Origin: Lagopus muta
Lineage: Eukaryota; Chordata; Aves; Galliformes; Phasianidae
Reading direction: 5' to 3'
DNA length: 64,000 nucleotides
Assembly: GCF_023343835.1 (NCBI RefSeq)
Contig: NC_064439.1
Coordinates: 40,665,508 to 40,729,507 of the forward strand
The position numbers were made by a program, and so were the translations under genes. Under the pieces are notes generated by a model, which was not told where the DNA came from, searched no databases, and was given only the letters and a program-made list of their open reading frames with translations. Below are positions 53,701-62,805 of the stretch, piece after piece; position 1 is the first letter of the stretch; each line of letters opens with the position of its first letter.

Positions 53701-54094
53701 ACCACGCCAGCTTCACCCCCACTGCCTGCCGAGACCCTGGGTGGGACGGGGTGGACGCTGACGGGGGAAACGGGCGCAGAGAGAAGGAAGAAGGACGGGC
53801 CGGGGGAGGCACAGCCGCAGTGAGCGAGGGGCGACAGGGGGGAGGGACCCCGGGAGGGCGGCGGGGCATCGCTCTGCCCACAGCCCAGCACAGCCCGGCG
53901 GGAAGGGGCCGAAGGCAGGGGGCTCGTCCGCAGGAGGGGCGGGAGGAAAGACGCGGCCAGGCTAAGCGGGAGGAGAAAGGAGGGCGGTGCTCACAGCGGA
54001 TGGTGTGGAAGAAGGCCTTGGGCCGCCGCTCGAAGCTCTCGCCCAGCTGCAGCGGGTGGTCCTCCTTGTCCAGCGGGTTCGCCGAGCCGTTCAT
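35705..54094 (-). CDS. EAF1: ELL-associated factor 1 (EAF1), 6 coding exons, 258 aa
   Basis: Coding exons on the minus strand are 54094-53995, 50745-50651, 48085-47949, 45102-44936, 36967-36737 and 35751-35705 (777 nt, 258 aa plus TAG). The phases join cleanly. EAF1 binds ELL and ELL2, stimulates RNA polymerase II elongation, and is found with super elongation complex components in Cajal bodies and nuclear speckles. Visible parts: the N-terminal EAF/ELL-interaction domain at about residues 10-110 ([19 protein letters not shown], then [20 protein letters not shown] and [16 protein letters not shown]); a proline/serine-rich linker with [20 protein letters not shown] at about 150-167; a serine/acidic transactivation region at about 179-210 ([20 protein letters not shown]); and the terminal motif [11 protein letters not shown]. 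The poly-proline run I remember in human EAF1 is shortened here to PPPQ. The start follows the canonical MNG N terminus. EAF2 is less likely, because the linker and C terminus match EAF1. Confidence 0.97.
36415..36582 (-). CDS. EAF1: Candidate 168-bp cassette exon in the last EAF1 intron
   Basis: This lies on the EAF1 strand between exons 5 and 6. A pyrimidine tract (TGTTGTTTTTTTTTAAG) gives an acceptor just before 36582, and CTGGAGG|GTAAGA gives a donor after 36415. The 168-nt exon is open throughout. With the phase-1 end of exon 5 (…CTC C) it begins CAG AAG GCT GAG, and it leaves phase 1 (…CTG GAG G) so that exon 6 continues in its normal frame. Inclusion would add 56 residues, including [20 protein letters not shown] and [18 protein letters not shown], between the serine-rich region and the [11 protein letters not shown] tail. 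I do not know of this exon in mammalian EAF1. It could be a chance open stretch, since 56 stop-free codons alone is not rare. Confidence 0.4.
39387..39440. repeat. Purine-rich (GAAAA)n-like tract
   Basis: Almost uninterrupted A/G run in EAF1 intron 4. On the transcribed strand it is a pyrimidine tract. Confidence 0.8.
41314..41346. repeat. 3 x 11-bp tandem repeat
   Basis: CTGGAAGTCAT, CTGGAAGTCAC and CTGGAAGTCAG in succession, in EAF1 intron 4. Confidence 0.85.
41849..43227 (+). mobile_element. Degraded full-length hAT (Charlie-like) DNA transposon
   Basis: The left end CAGGTGTGTCCAACCT (41849-41864) and the right end, read in reverse complement as CATGGCTGTCCAACCT (43227-43212), match at 13 of 16 positions. 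The flanking 8 bases, CTCTACAT (41841-41848) and CTCTAAAT (43228-43235), agree at 7 of 8, which is the 8-bp target duplication typical of hAT. Inside, an open frame around 42405-42620 reads [20 protein letters not shown] and then [14 protein letters not shown]. This resembles the hAT-derived transposase relatives GTF2IRD2, ZBED and FAM200. No intact transposase remains. It lies in EAF1 intron 4, in reverse orientation to the gene. Confidence 0.85.
45103..47948 (-). other. EAF1: EAF1 intron 3
   Basis: About 2.8 kb (donor GTAAAG, acceptor TTTCAG). It contains a plus-oriented CR1 3' fragment at 46250-46428, A-rich runs near 45438-45462 and 46690-46722, and a T run at about 47418-47438. No coding signal. 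Confidence 0.9.
46250..46428 (+). mobile_element. CR1 3' fragment in EAF1 intron 3
   Basis: Contains GTGCTCAAGGCCAGGTTGGA, GGGGCCCTGGGCAGCCTGGT and GGTCCCTTCCAGCCCAAACC, ending ATTCTAAGATTCATGA. Confidence 0.92.
48351..48535. repeat. Perfect 29-bp inverted repeat with a 127-base spacer
   Basis: The left arm 48351-48379 (begins TTTGTTTGCTTTCC, ends TTAATGTGCA) is the exact reverse complement of the right arm 48507-48535. Pairing stops at once on both sides of each arm. It lies in EAF1 intron 2. Confidence 0.9.
50531..50571. repeat. Two-copy tandem duplication of 20/21 bp
   Basis: GCCCACCTCTTCCAACAAGA is followed directly by a near-identical 21-base copy. It lies close to EAF1 exon 2, in intron 2. 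Confidence 0.85.
50746..53994 (-). other. EAF1: EAF1 intron 1
   Basis: About 3.25 kb (donor GTGAGC, acceptor CCCTAG). The exon-1-proximal part (from about 53.7 kb) belongs to the CpG island. A CR1 3' fragment lies at 53106-53195. No nested gene was seen. Confidence 0.9.
53106..53195 (-). mobile_element. CR1 3' fragment in EAF1 intron 1
   Basis: ACAGAATCACAGAATCCTAG tail followed by ACTCCCTTGCTAAAGCAGGT. Short copy. Confidence 0.85.
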
Positions 54095-54470
54095 GGCCCC
54101 GCACCCGCCCGTCCCGTCCCGGCCGGTCCCTTCCTTTCCTCCGCCCGCCGTGTGCGCTGCCGCCCCGCGCCCTTCCGGGCGCCGAGTGCAGCCGGGAAAG
54201 CGCTCCGGGGCCGGCGGCGGCGGCGGGTGCGGAGCGAGAGGCGCGGGGCCGAGCGGGGCTGCGGGCCCCGGGGAAGGGGAGAGGGGGGAGAGGGGCCGGG
54301 GGAGGGTCCGCCCCGCTCTCCGCCCTCGGGAGGGCAGGGCAGAGCGGGGCGCGGGGTAACGCGCCTCAGGAGCCGCCGCCAGCCTGGGCCGCGCCGGGCA
54401 GCGCTGTGAGGGTGAGGGCTGAGCGCGCGCGAGGCTGCTGGAGCGAGGCTGGGCGTGTGAGTGCTGTGAG
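53700..54470. promoter_or_regulatory. Bidirectional CpG-island promoter of EAF1 and METTL6
   Basis: Strongly CpG-rich sequence surrounds the EAF1 start codon (54094, minus strand). METTL6 is transcribed the other way, with its first coding exon at 55648. A good donor (GAGG|GTGAGG after 54411) suggests a noncoding METTL6 first exon ending there. A CTTCCGGG ETS-type site lies at about 54172-54179. The two genes are also head to head in human, which supports a shared promoter. No TATA box is evident. Confidence 0.75.
54300..54411 (+). other. METTL6: METTL6 5' noncoding exon (candidate; only the 3' edge is defined)
   Basis: A donor AGG|GTGAGG after 54411 lies in the CpG island upstream of METTL6. 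The coding exon at 55648 is preceded by a very strong acceptor: a T-rich tract at 55501-55533, then CCCCCAG ending at 55540. Such an acceptor implies an upstream exon, and this is the best donor seen. The 5' edge given is arbitrary. Confidence 0.4.
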
Positions 54471-54784
54471 GCTGGACAGGGTTCTGACAGCTCTTTGTTT
54501 CCTTTGCCAGTGTTTGTAGTTCGTGCTTGTGTTTGTGTGGTTCTGTTCGTATCACAGATGATAAAATGTCTAAATGAAGCGTTCTTTTTTTTTTATTTTC
54601 TATTTTTTGCTTTAAGTTAGGCAGCGCTGCTTGTTCTCACTTCCATTTTGGAACATGGATGCTCGTTCCTGCCTGGGGTTGCTTGCATTCATATCTGACA
54701 CACTTGTGTTGCCTGCACTTCCCTGGATTTAATCCAGTGTGCCGACCTGGGTCTGGATGTTTGCTTAGAACTAGCTTAACTTTT

Positions 54785-54873
54785 TGGGGATTTTTGGGTG
54801 GTGCTGTGTGGAGCCAGGAGTTGGACTCAGTGATCTTTATGAGTCCCCTCCAACTCGGGATATTCTGTGATCA
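54785..54873 (+). mobile_element. CR1 3' tail in the METTL6 5' intron
   Basis: GGTGGTGCTGTGTGGAGCCA through CCCCTCCAACTCGGGATATT and CTGTGATC. Same subgroup as the copy at 28735-29152. Confidence 0.85.
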
Positions 54874-55500
54874 GGGGTAGGGTCTGGATCCCTCCTCAGC
54901 CTACACAGGGCCCTGTTCATTGCTCCATTTTTCTTAAATCCTGGGGGGAAAACAAAACAATACAGAAAACAAACTGTGATGGTTAAAGGGGTTATGATTA
55001 CTTGGGAAGAAGCAGGGAAGGAGTGCTGACACAGGCTGGCTGCAGGCATCACCATACTGGTTTTGCTCTGTTGCCCAAGTGACTTGGTGCTATAAATGCT
55101 GATGTTTCTCTCACTGAGGTGAGAAGAGGAAAGAGAAATGCTAACACAAGCGCAGATTGTTTTACCTCTTGAGTGAGACTGTCACCTGTTTATCACTACA
55201 TTTGTCTTAGGTGTTGCTAACTGGAGTTCACAAGAACCAAAGCTTTCCTTTTAAGTCAGTTTTAGTGCAAGAAGTTTATAGCTATGCCATCTTTCTCCTG
55301 GAAGGTGGGTTTCTACAATACAAAAAGAAGACCTGTAGATTCTTTTAAGTATCTTCTTTAATTTTTACATCAGTGGGATTTCATACTCAGTGTTAGCTTG
55401 CATGGAAGAGTTCTGAAATTAAGAGAAGTCAGATGGCTTTGCACTTTGTCAGGTACGATAGATTACCATAAAGCCCTAATTAGTATGTATTGTGACTTTT

Positions 55501-55540
55501 CCTTTTTTTTTTTTTTTTTTCTTTTTTTTTTTTCCCCCAG
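55501..55540 (+). other. METTL6: Long polypyrimidine tract and acceptor of the first METTL6 coding exon
   Basis: Nearly uninterrupted T/C run of about 37 bases ending in CAG at 55538-55540. A second AG at 55549-55550 could serve as an alternative acceptor. The 5' leader between here and ATG 55648 contains the in-frame TGA 55588-55590. Confidence 0.6.
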
Positions 55541-55647
55541 TTGCTTTTAGGTATCTAGGAATTTTACCTAAGTTAAGAAATGTACACTGAAGAAAAGAAA
55601 ATCACTCTTGGGTCTTCATTGTTCATATCTGTGTGAAAGATTCTAGG

Positions 55648-58600
55648 ATGTTCCATGAAAACACATCAGCAGATTGCTTAACTGAAGTAACAACTTCTAC
55701 TGAAGATGGTGCTTTCCAAACAAAAGGCCATAATATGAGACTCCTTAGCCCAGAAGAAGCAGAGAGACTGGCAAAAGATCGGGTTTTGGTGTCTGACTTC
55801 AAACAGCTGAAATTGGAAAAAGAGGCACAGAAGAACTGGGATCTTTTTTACAAGAGAAACAGCACCAACTTCTTCAAAGACAGACACTGGACAACCAGAG
55901 AGTTTCAAGAATTAAAAGCATGTCGGGAGGTGAGCTCTATGCACTTGCTCTGTAGCAGATGGGATTGATTGTTTTCAAATGATTTAATAGTACTTCTAAT
56001 TAAACCATGAATTTGGGAGCACTAACATGTTACGTGTGCAGTGCTCTGTGCAGTCCCTCAGTATCAAAGATGCCACCTCAGAAACAGGTGCATCAGATCA
56101 ATTTAAAATTGGATACTGAGAGTGAAATCTAGAAACATTTTTTCTGTGTCCTAAATAAACTATGATGTTTAAAGTTGGAGCATTTCAAAACACAGCTTTA
56201 AGGAAAAGCACCCGGAATTATAGGCTAATTGCAGAACATTGATGAGAGGAATAGTTATTTGCATCTGTTGTTCCTTATATCTGAAAGAGACAAGTAAGAA
56301 ATGGTACAACAATCTGTTTAGACATCTACTCCTCAAGTAATTAAGAAATATTAATGCATTCTAAAAAGATGTGTACTTTGACAAAAAAAAAAAGATTCTT
56401 CTTCTGTAGTGTCAAAGTTATCCAATGGATAGCTACTTTAATTTCTGAATCAATGGTAAATTAAACTTGATTATTGCTTTTAATGTACTGATTGAACAGT
56501 GTTTCTGCTGATATCACCAGGAAAATAAAAACGATGTGCTTTTTCTTGGCTTTCTTCCACCCCAGTTTGCAGACCAGAAACTGACCATTTTGGAAGCGGG
56601 CTGTGGGGTTGGAAACTGCTTATTTCCACTCTTAGAAGAAGATCTGAATATTTTTGCATATGCCTGTGATTTCTCTCCTAGAGCTGTTGAATATGTGAAG
56701 GTTGGTGTGATATTTGGAACTTCTTTTAGAGTATTCTTAGAAACTTATACAATTACAAGTGATGAGCTTCCCTTGCCTGTCTATATGAAGAGTAGAACAG
56801 AATTGTTTGACCTACATTTTTCCATGTTGACTTGTAGTATTACGGTCATATATATGGATGAATGTGTTGAAGACTCTGTTTCTTGGGAGCGGTACTATGT
56901 TTCTGGCTATGAGATACCAGCAAAATTTCTCAGGGACGAAAGCTTCCCTTGCTTTTTGTTTTTTACTTTTTTGATATAGTGCTGCTAATTTTCAGTGAAA
57001 GCATGCTCTTTTTGTTCCCGCAGAAAAATTCCCTGTATAGTACTGAAAGATGCAAAGTGTTCCAGTGCGATCTCACCAAAGATGATCTTCTGGAAAATAT
57101 ACCAGCAGATTCTGTGGATGTCGTCACCCTTATATTTGTGCTTTCTGCCATTCATCCTGACAAAATGCATCTTGTCTTGAAGAACATTTACAAGGTAATT
57201 CTTTAACACTTTATTTTACAGTCTTTAAAGCACTCGTATTCTCCTTAGTTTGAAAGTACAATTTTACTCTGAATCCTGGTCTAGTGTACGTTATGAACAC
57301 AACAAAATGGTGTCTTGCAGCTGTCAGTTTGGCTTTGACATTGTCTGATACAAATGATGTTCATGGGTTGCTGAAATGTTTGGTGGTGAGGTATAGATAA
57401 TAGCAAACTGTAGCTGACTTCCAGAATATGGAAAAACTTGCAGTTAGGATGTTATTGTTGTATGTTATTATTATTGTTGTTATTATTGTATGTATTGTTA
57501 TTACTAAACCTGCTTGACCTGTGATGATTTAGAAATGGAGAGCTTGGAGATTAACATTAACGTAGAGAAACTCAGCACCCTGGGCTGCTTGTGTTGGCTG
57601 ATAGGTAAACACAGACCCATCCAGAGGGCAGTTCTGAAAGGTCACAATTCAAATGGTTTTATGTTCCTAAGGTGATCTCAAGTCATACATTGGCTGGAGT
57701 TTCATAGTCAACATGTGCTTTTTTTTTTTTTTATATAAGTGTAGGTCTGCCTTTGGGCTCTTATATTAGCAGATATCCTGCTCATTTTGTTATCAGTTAG
57801 AAAAAGGAATGTTTGATATTTTTTTTTTAATTATTTTTATTTTTTAATGTACCTCCTGCTATTTTCTAAAGTTGAGATTGGTTCGTAGCTTGTGCACCTG
57901 AAAAAGCTAATTACTGTTTTCTGTGTGGAAATGTCTGGCTCATTGAACTCACTTGTAGGTTTCTGTATGAATTTGCAAGTTGCAAATACTCACTTTCTCC
58001 TCCAACAAATACAGCTGGTATTGCTGAGGTAGAAAGGTTGCATGTATCAAATATCACAAGTCAGAAAGGGTAGTGAATATACGTTTCTAAACTATTGCTT
58101 GATTCTCTTATCTAAGAGCAATTTAAACAAAAAAATGAACACCTAACCTGCAACCCATTTTCCTAAAATTGCAATATAAGAAAAAGAAAAAAAAAAAAAG
58201 AACACTTTTTTTCCTTCTTGCATTAAAAACGTTGTGGATTTCTATATTTTATTTAGCAGAATTGTGTGCTAGATGGTACCTAGCCAGCAAATGAAGTGCC
58301 ATGTTAGGACTTCATTTTTATTGTTACAGTGTATACATTTTTCTTTCCACTGTGTTTGAAGAGTGTTGCAGAAAGCTTATTTAATTGTTCAGCATCCAAA
58401 CAGATATCTGAAGGCAATTCATATTGTAGTGTTCATGGGAAGGAATTCTTTTAAAAGCTAGCAATCTGGTTTGTATACAACGCTTTTGTTGCATGAGGAA
58501 TGAATTCAAAATACATACAGCTTGTGTTAGGATGGAGTGTGTTAGGATATGTCTTAATAACGTGTGTATAAGCATGTATACACAAATCCATCTACCTTAT

Positions 58601-61488
58601 TAAAGCATGTATGTTTTACATGACAGGTATTAAAACCAGGCAAGTGTGTCTTGTTCAGAGACTATGGCCTGTATGATCATGCGATGCTCAGGTTTAAATC
58701 TGGCAGCAAACTTGGAGAAAACTTCTATGTTAGACAAGATGGGACAAGATCATATTTTTTCACTACAGGTAAGATGCTTTCTTTTCTGTGATCTTCAACT
58801 TAAGTTTGATTCAGAGAATTGGTAACATGCCCACTGGAGTTTTGTTTTTGCACAGGTGACTGTCAAACGGTCGTGTACTTCATTTGTCTTCTCTTTTTGT
58901 TACTATTTATGGGAGGCTGTTTATTGGATCGACAGGACTTTATGGAGCTGCTACTTGTTTACAAGCTTTGTGTATTTTCTATCGTGTAACAGGAGCAGAA
59001 GTTTCTAAATTTGTAGATTTCAATCAGATTTGTTGTATAAAGGAAAAGAACAATGTTCAGTAAAAGTTCAATAAAAATATTTGTGACACAGTTTTGTTGA
59101 GGTTATTCGTGAGGTTATTCTTGGTGTGGAAGATGAAGTGTGCCAGTGAAGTGCACAATTTGTAGATGAAGCAAAATAGGGTTTCCATTTGATACAGCGT
59201 TTTAACAGCTTTCCATTCAGTGCTCTGAATGCTTTATGAAGGCTGGTAATTATTGCAGGTTATTGGCTGCTAAATGGAAGCACAGAGACATGAAGGAATT
59301 TGTGAAGGCCCTCAATATGAACTCAATATGGGTTTATAGCTCATCTCTTAACTCCCAGTTCTTCATAGTAAACTTCAGTGGACTGTCACTTCTCCCTGTC
59401 AAATGTAACTGTCAAATTGTGAAATGAAAGCTCTGTGTTTATTTCTGTGGGCTCTTTTTTCCTAGTCTGAAGCAAAATATAGCCACTGAAGAGGCCAATT
59501 TGAAGCCAAGTAAAAGTTCAAATTTTATGACTTAATGTATTACTTAATTGCTTCTGATAAATAAAGAACATTAATCGTGTCTGAGATTTTTCTATTTTTC
59601 ACAGGACTATGATGAAATCCTAGATAATGCAGGCTATTCTACAGCTTCATTAAAGCACTTCCAGGGCCATTATTTACTGAGTGATTTTTAGTTCCACTTT
59701 AACAAATTAGCTCTAAAAAAGAGAATGGATGCTAAAGGGACCAAATAAGAAATTGGCTTATCTATGTAAATTTAAATCCCATTCTTACCGTGTGTTAGAA
59801 TTGTTTCTGAATGAGAAATTCTGTTCTAGTGTGAAGGTGTGCTTTGGAGGAAAAATTGTGATAGGGAGAGTGAAGAAAAAGGAAGGAAAAAAGTGAACTG
59901 GTCTTACATTGGTTGTGTGAGCTGTTGTTGTGCCTTGGGAATATCTGTGGCTGTCTCACGGATCGCCTCTGCTCCCATTTATTCATTCTGATCACATTTA
60001 TCTTACTAATTTTCATGTAAATATTGGTTAATGCTTGAGAATTCCTGTGTTACTAGAAATGTGACTCCATCATTCTTGTACAGTTGGCAACCAGTCCTAT
60101 TTTTTTAATTTAGCAGAGGCACTATTCTGCTACATCAAGTCATTACTACGTAGAATGATTTGAACAATGCCTGTTTGTAGCGTATCTGACCTCAGATAAC
60201 AACACTGATGCTCCATGGCAATGAATCCATTCTTCTACTCTTAGAAATAATCTTAAATTTGGGGAGGAGTAAATGTTTCTAATTCTGATTCTGTTCAATT
60301 TATTCATATAAAGTTTCAGTTGATGCACAAGTAAGTGCTATTTATTAGTATTTCATTAATGTGGATTCTCCATTTTAAAAGAACACACACTGTTTATGGC
60401 CAGTCCGTGTGGTTTCCTGTTGGGCTTATGATGACATAAGCCTGCCTTCCTGCTGAAATTGGTGGTCTCTTTTGCCCTTCTCAACGTATCACCTCTTCTA
60501 CCTCTTCTAGTTCTGGTGCTCCTAAGCCACACGATCAGCTCTTTTGTCAAGCCCATCACCTACTGAAAAAGAGTGTGTGCCTTTGTTTTCTACCAAGTAG
60601 CAAAAGTTTAGTATGGCTTAAATTTCCAGAGGAATCACACCTGAAGTAAATGAAGCAAGGGGTGGGAAAAGAAGGATATTGGCTTGTAGCTAATATGACA
60701 GGTCAGTAGTGTGGGCAGCCCTCTCTGTTGCATAGATGACCTTGTCTGTGAGGCACTTCTGCCACCCCAAAGGGAGATAAGCTTTGAATTGTGGTCTTTT
60801 GTGTTTGAGAAATGTCTTCAGTTTGACTTAATGCAGACTTGGTACCACTACAACCACTTCACTGTTTTTTTCCTTTTTCTACTAAGCAATGGTTTGTGAA
60901 GGTCAAGTAACTTAGGTTTTTTCTCAAGCAGAGATGCATTTTCAAGTCTGGATCACTTCTGAAATATTTGAAATAAGTGTTGTGTTCACCTGACAAAGCC
61001 AGCTGTGCAACTCGAAAATGCATTGGTGTCAATCACAGGGAGAATGAGAAAGCTCAATAAAAATAAGAGATGTGGCATGTTTTGGAAACTAAACAGTAAC
61101 TAGCTTAAGTCTCAGTTTTCAGGCTGTTTTGCTCAAGTTGATGTTTCCAAAGGTGTCCTGTATTGATTTTATTCAGAAGTGCAGCAGTCAGCTTGCACAG
61201 AACAGCTTGAAATCTAAAGGCATGTGTGGTTTTTCGTACTCTAACACATTAGAATGTAAGCTTATAAAAACACTGGCTAGTGCTTTAAAAATAGCAGAAA
61301 CATAATTTTTCGTCTAATTTTTTTTTTTTTCACTTCTAGAGTTCTTGTCTCAGCTCTTCAGGGCAGAGGGATATGAGGAAGTGGTCAACGAATACGTGCA
61401 CCGAGAAACTGTGAATAGGAAAGAAGACTTGCGTGTTCCAAGAGTTTTTCTTCAAAGCAAATTTCAAAAGCCTTTCAGTAAGACATAA
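55648..61488 (+). CDS. METTL6: METTL6, tRNA-Ser N3-methylcytidine-32 methyltransferase, 5 coding exons, 292 aa
   Basis: Coding exons are 55648-55929, 56566-56700, 57024-57194, 58627-58768 and 61340-61488 (879 nt including TAA). All have GT/AG borders; the first three introns are phase 0 and the last is phase 1. METTL6 uses S-adenosylmethionine to form m3C at position 32 of tRNA-Ser and acts with seryl-tRNA synthetase. Visible motifs: [20 protein letters not shown] and [12 protein letters not shown] before the fold; SAM-binding motif [40 protein letters not shown]; the [18 protein letters not shown] strand/helix; and [14 protein letters not shown] with [16 protein letters not shown] chose ATG 55648 because an in-frame TGA lies at 55588-55590 and no other ATG lies between. 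This makes the N terminus about 27 residues longer than the human start I remember; an internal Met (HNMRLL) is an alternative start. METTL2 and METTL8 are excluded by overall sequence and length. Confidence 0.96.
55930..56565 (+). other. METTL6: METTL6 intron after coding exon 1
   Basis: Phase-0 intron bounded by GTGAGC and CCCCAG. No repeats or genes were recognised. Confidence 0.9.
57195..58626 (+). other. METTL6: METTL6 intron after coding exon 3
   Basis: Phase-0 intron (GTAATT … GACAG). It contains a TTA/TTG microsatellite at 57463-57500, T runs at 57720-57732 and 57820-57830, and an A-rich run at 58178-58200. No gene seen. Confidence 0.9.
58769..61339 (+). other. METTL6: METTL6 intron after coding exon 4
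   Basis: Phase-1 intron of about 2.6 kb (GTAAGA … CTTCTAG, with a T run before the acceptor). No recognised gene or CR1 lies inside. Confidence 0.88.
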
Positions 61489-61623
61489 GTTCTTTCTGAT
61501 TAGCAATAGCATCAATGATAGCACCTAGTTTTTCCTTGTGGGTGTTTGTCTGCTTCATACTCCATAAATGGCTGCATCCTCTTGGTTTTCATCCTCAGAT
61601 ATGAAATATGAATGTTAATTCTA

Positions 61624-61629
61624 ATTAAA
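61624..61629 (+). terminator. Possible METTL6 poly(A) signal ATTAAA
   Basis: Variant signal about 135 bases after the METTL6 stop. A second ATTAAA lies near 61786. No AATAAA precedes the CR1 insertion at 61870. Confidence 0.25.
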
Positions 61630-61869
61630 ACTTTAAGATGGTTTTGCAAAGCAGGAAAGTTGATGAGTACCTGTATTCCTGTTTTTAAAGTAAATCTTCT
61701 GCAGCACTGTCAGGTGAAAGAGATTTTAAAAATGTTTAAGTTCTAATTTTTCTTATTAACTGGCACAATCACTATTTTCATTTTTATTAAAAACTATTTT
61801 TAAATAAGCATTCTTTTTCTATCACTTGTGTTTGTGATTGACATCTTAATGTTACAGTATTTCATCTTT

Positions 61870-62272
61870 CCATTTCTCCTATGAAGAAAGGTTGAGGGAA
61901 CTGGAATTGTTTAGCTTGGAGAAGAGAAGGCTCCGGGGGGACCTCATTGTGGCCTTCCAGTACTTGAAGACAGAGTATAAACAGGGGGAGGAACGGCTGT
62001 TTACAAGGGTTGATAGTGATAGGACAAGGGGGAATGGTTTTAAACTGAGATGGGAGGTTTAGGTTAGATATTAGGAAGAAGTTTTTCACGCAGAGGGTGG
62101 TGACACATTGGAACAGGTTGCCCAAGGAGGCTGTGGATGCCCCAACCCTGGAAGCATTCAAGGCCTGGCTGGATGTGGCTCTGGGCAGCCTGGTCTAGTG
62201 ATTGACCACCAGGGCAGTTGAAACTAGATGATCTTTATGGTCCTTTTCAACCCAGGCCATTCGTGATCTTCT
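61870..62272 (+). mobile_element. CR1 3' fragment in the METTL6 3' flank
   Basis: About 400 bases of CR1 with TTTAGCTTGGAGAAGAGAAG, AGGAAGAAGTTTTTCACGCA, TTCAAGGCCTGGCTGGATGT and CCTTTTCAACCCAGGCCATT. It is the best-preserved copy in the window, and lies between METTL6 and the minus-strand candidate exon. Confidence 0.93.
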
Positions 62273-62579
62273 TACGGCATTTGTAGGGCTTCTGAGTATG
62301 ATTTCTCAGGTGCAAGAAATGGAATGAAATGGACTCAGTTAGGGATACTTTGAAGTTGCTTCAGTATTTTAATCTTTTTAATGTGCTCAGCGTTTAGATA
62401 TTTTATATGAACATATGTAAACATATGTTCTTAATTTTATGCTTGAAGGAAATTGTTAAAGAAACAATTTGTCTTTATCCCTAATTAATTTCATATGTTC
62501 TTCCTTTGCTGAGCCAAAGCAGTCAAGATTTTTCAAGTCAGTTTCCCCTTTGGAATGAAAATTTGTAAGCTAGAAGTAC

Positions 62580-62585
62580 TTTATT
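62580..62585 (-). terminator. AATAAA next to the orphan minus-strand exon candidate
   Basis: Minus-strand AATAAA about 6 bases after the TAA at 62593-62591. This is the main reason the open stretch is treated as a possible terminal exon. Confidence 0.3.
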
Positions 62586-62590
62586 TTACA

Positions 62591-62805
62591 TTAAGTATAT
62601 TCTGCTTCTCCTTTCCTGAGCAGAGGTCTTAACTCTTCTCTGTCACTCTCAGAAAAGTGTTGGTCTTTGCTCTTTCTGTCACTAAAAGGGATGCTGATGT
62701 TATGCCTCAGCCTGTCAGAGTCCTGACTGCTTGAAAGGAATTTTTCTTTTTGCTTTGATGGCCCTGGCTCCTTGTAACGCAGAGCCACTTGTTCTTGGAT
62801 GATAT
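62591..62805 (-). CDS. Unidentified candidate terminal coding exon, convergent with METTL6
   Basis: On the minus strand a T-rich acceptor (TGTTTTTCAG ending at 62806) is followed by 70 open codons and TAA (62593-62591). AATAAA follows only a few bases later, at 62585-62580. The peptide is hydrophilic and charged, with KEPGPSKQKEKFLSSSQDSD and the C terminus REELRPLLRKGEAEYT. It would begin in phase 2 (two bases completing a codon). I do not recognise the protein. In human I know of no gene between METTL6 and SH3BP5 on this strand apart from antisense noncoding RNA. It may be the last exon of a gene extending beyond 64 kb, part of a lncRNA, or a chance open frame. The overlapping frame (62715-62915) is shorter and less convincing. 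Confidence 0.3.

Noticed and set aside
59236-59427. 63-aa open frame in the METTL6 intron
   Set aside because: Not flanked by usable splice sites in a compatible phase, and unlike any METTL6 segment.
59606-59640. Possible alternative METTL6 exon after TTTTCACAG
   Set aside because: Joined to exon 4 it hits a stop within three codons (G-L-stop), whereas exon 5 at 61340 restores the full conserved C terminus.
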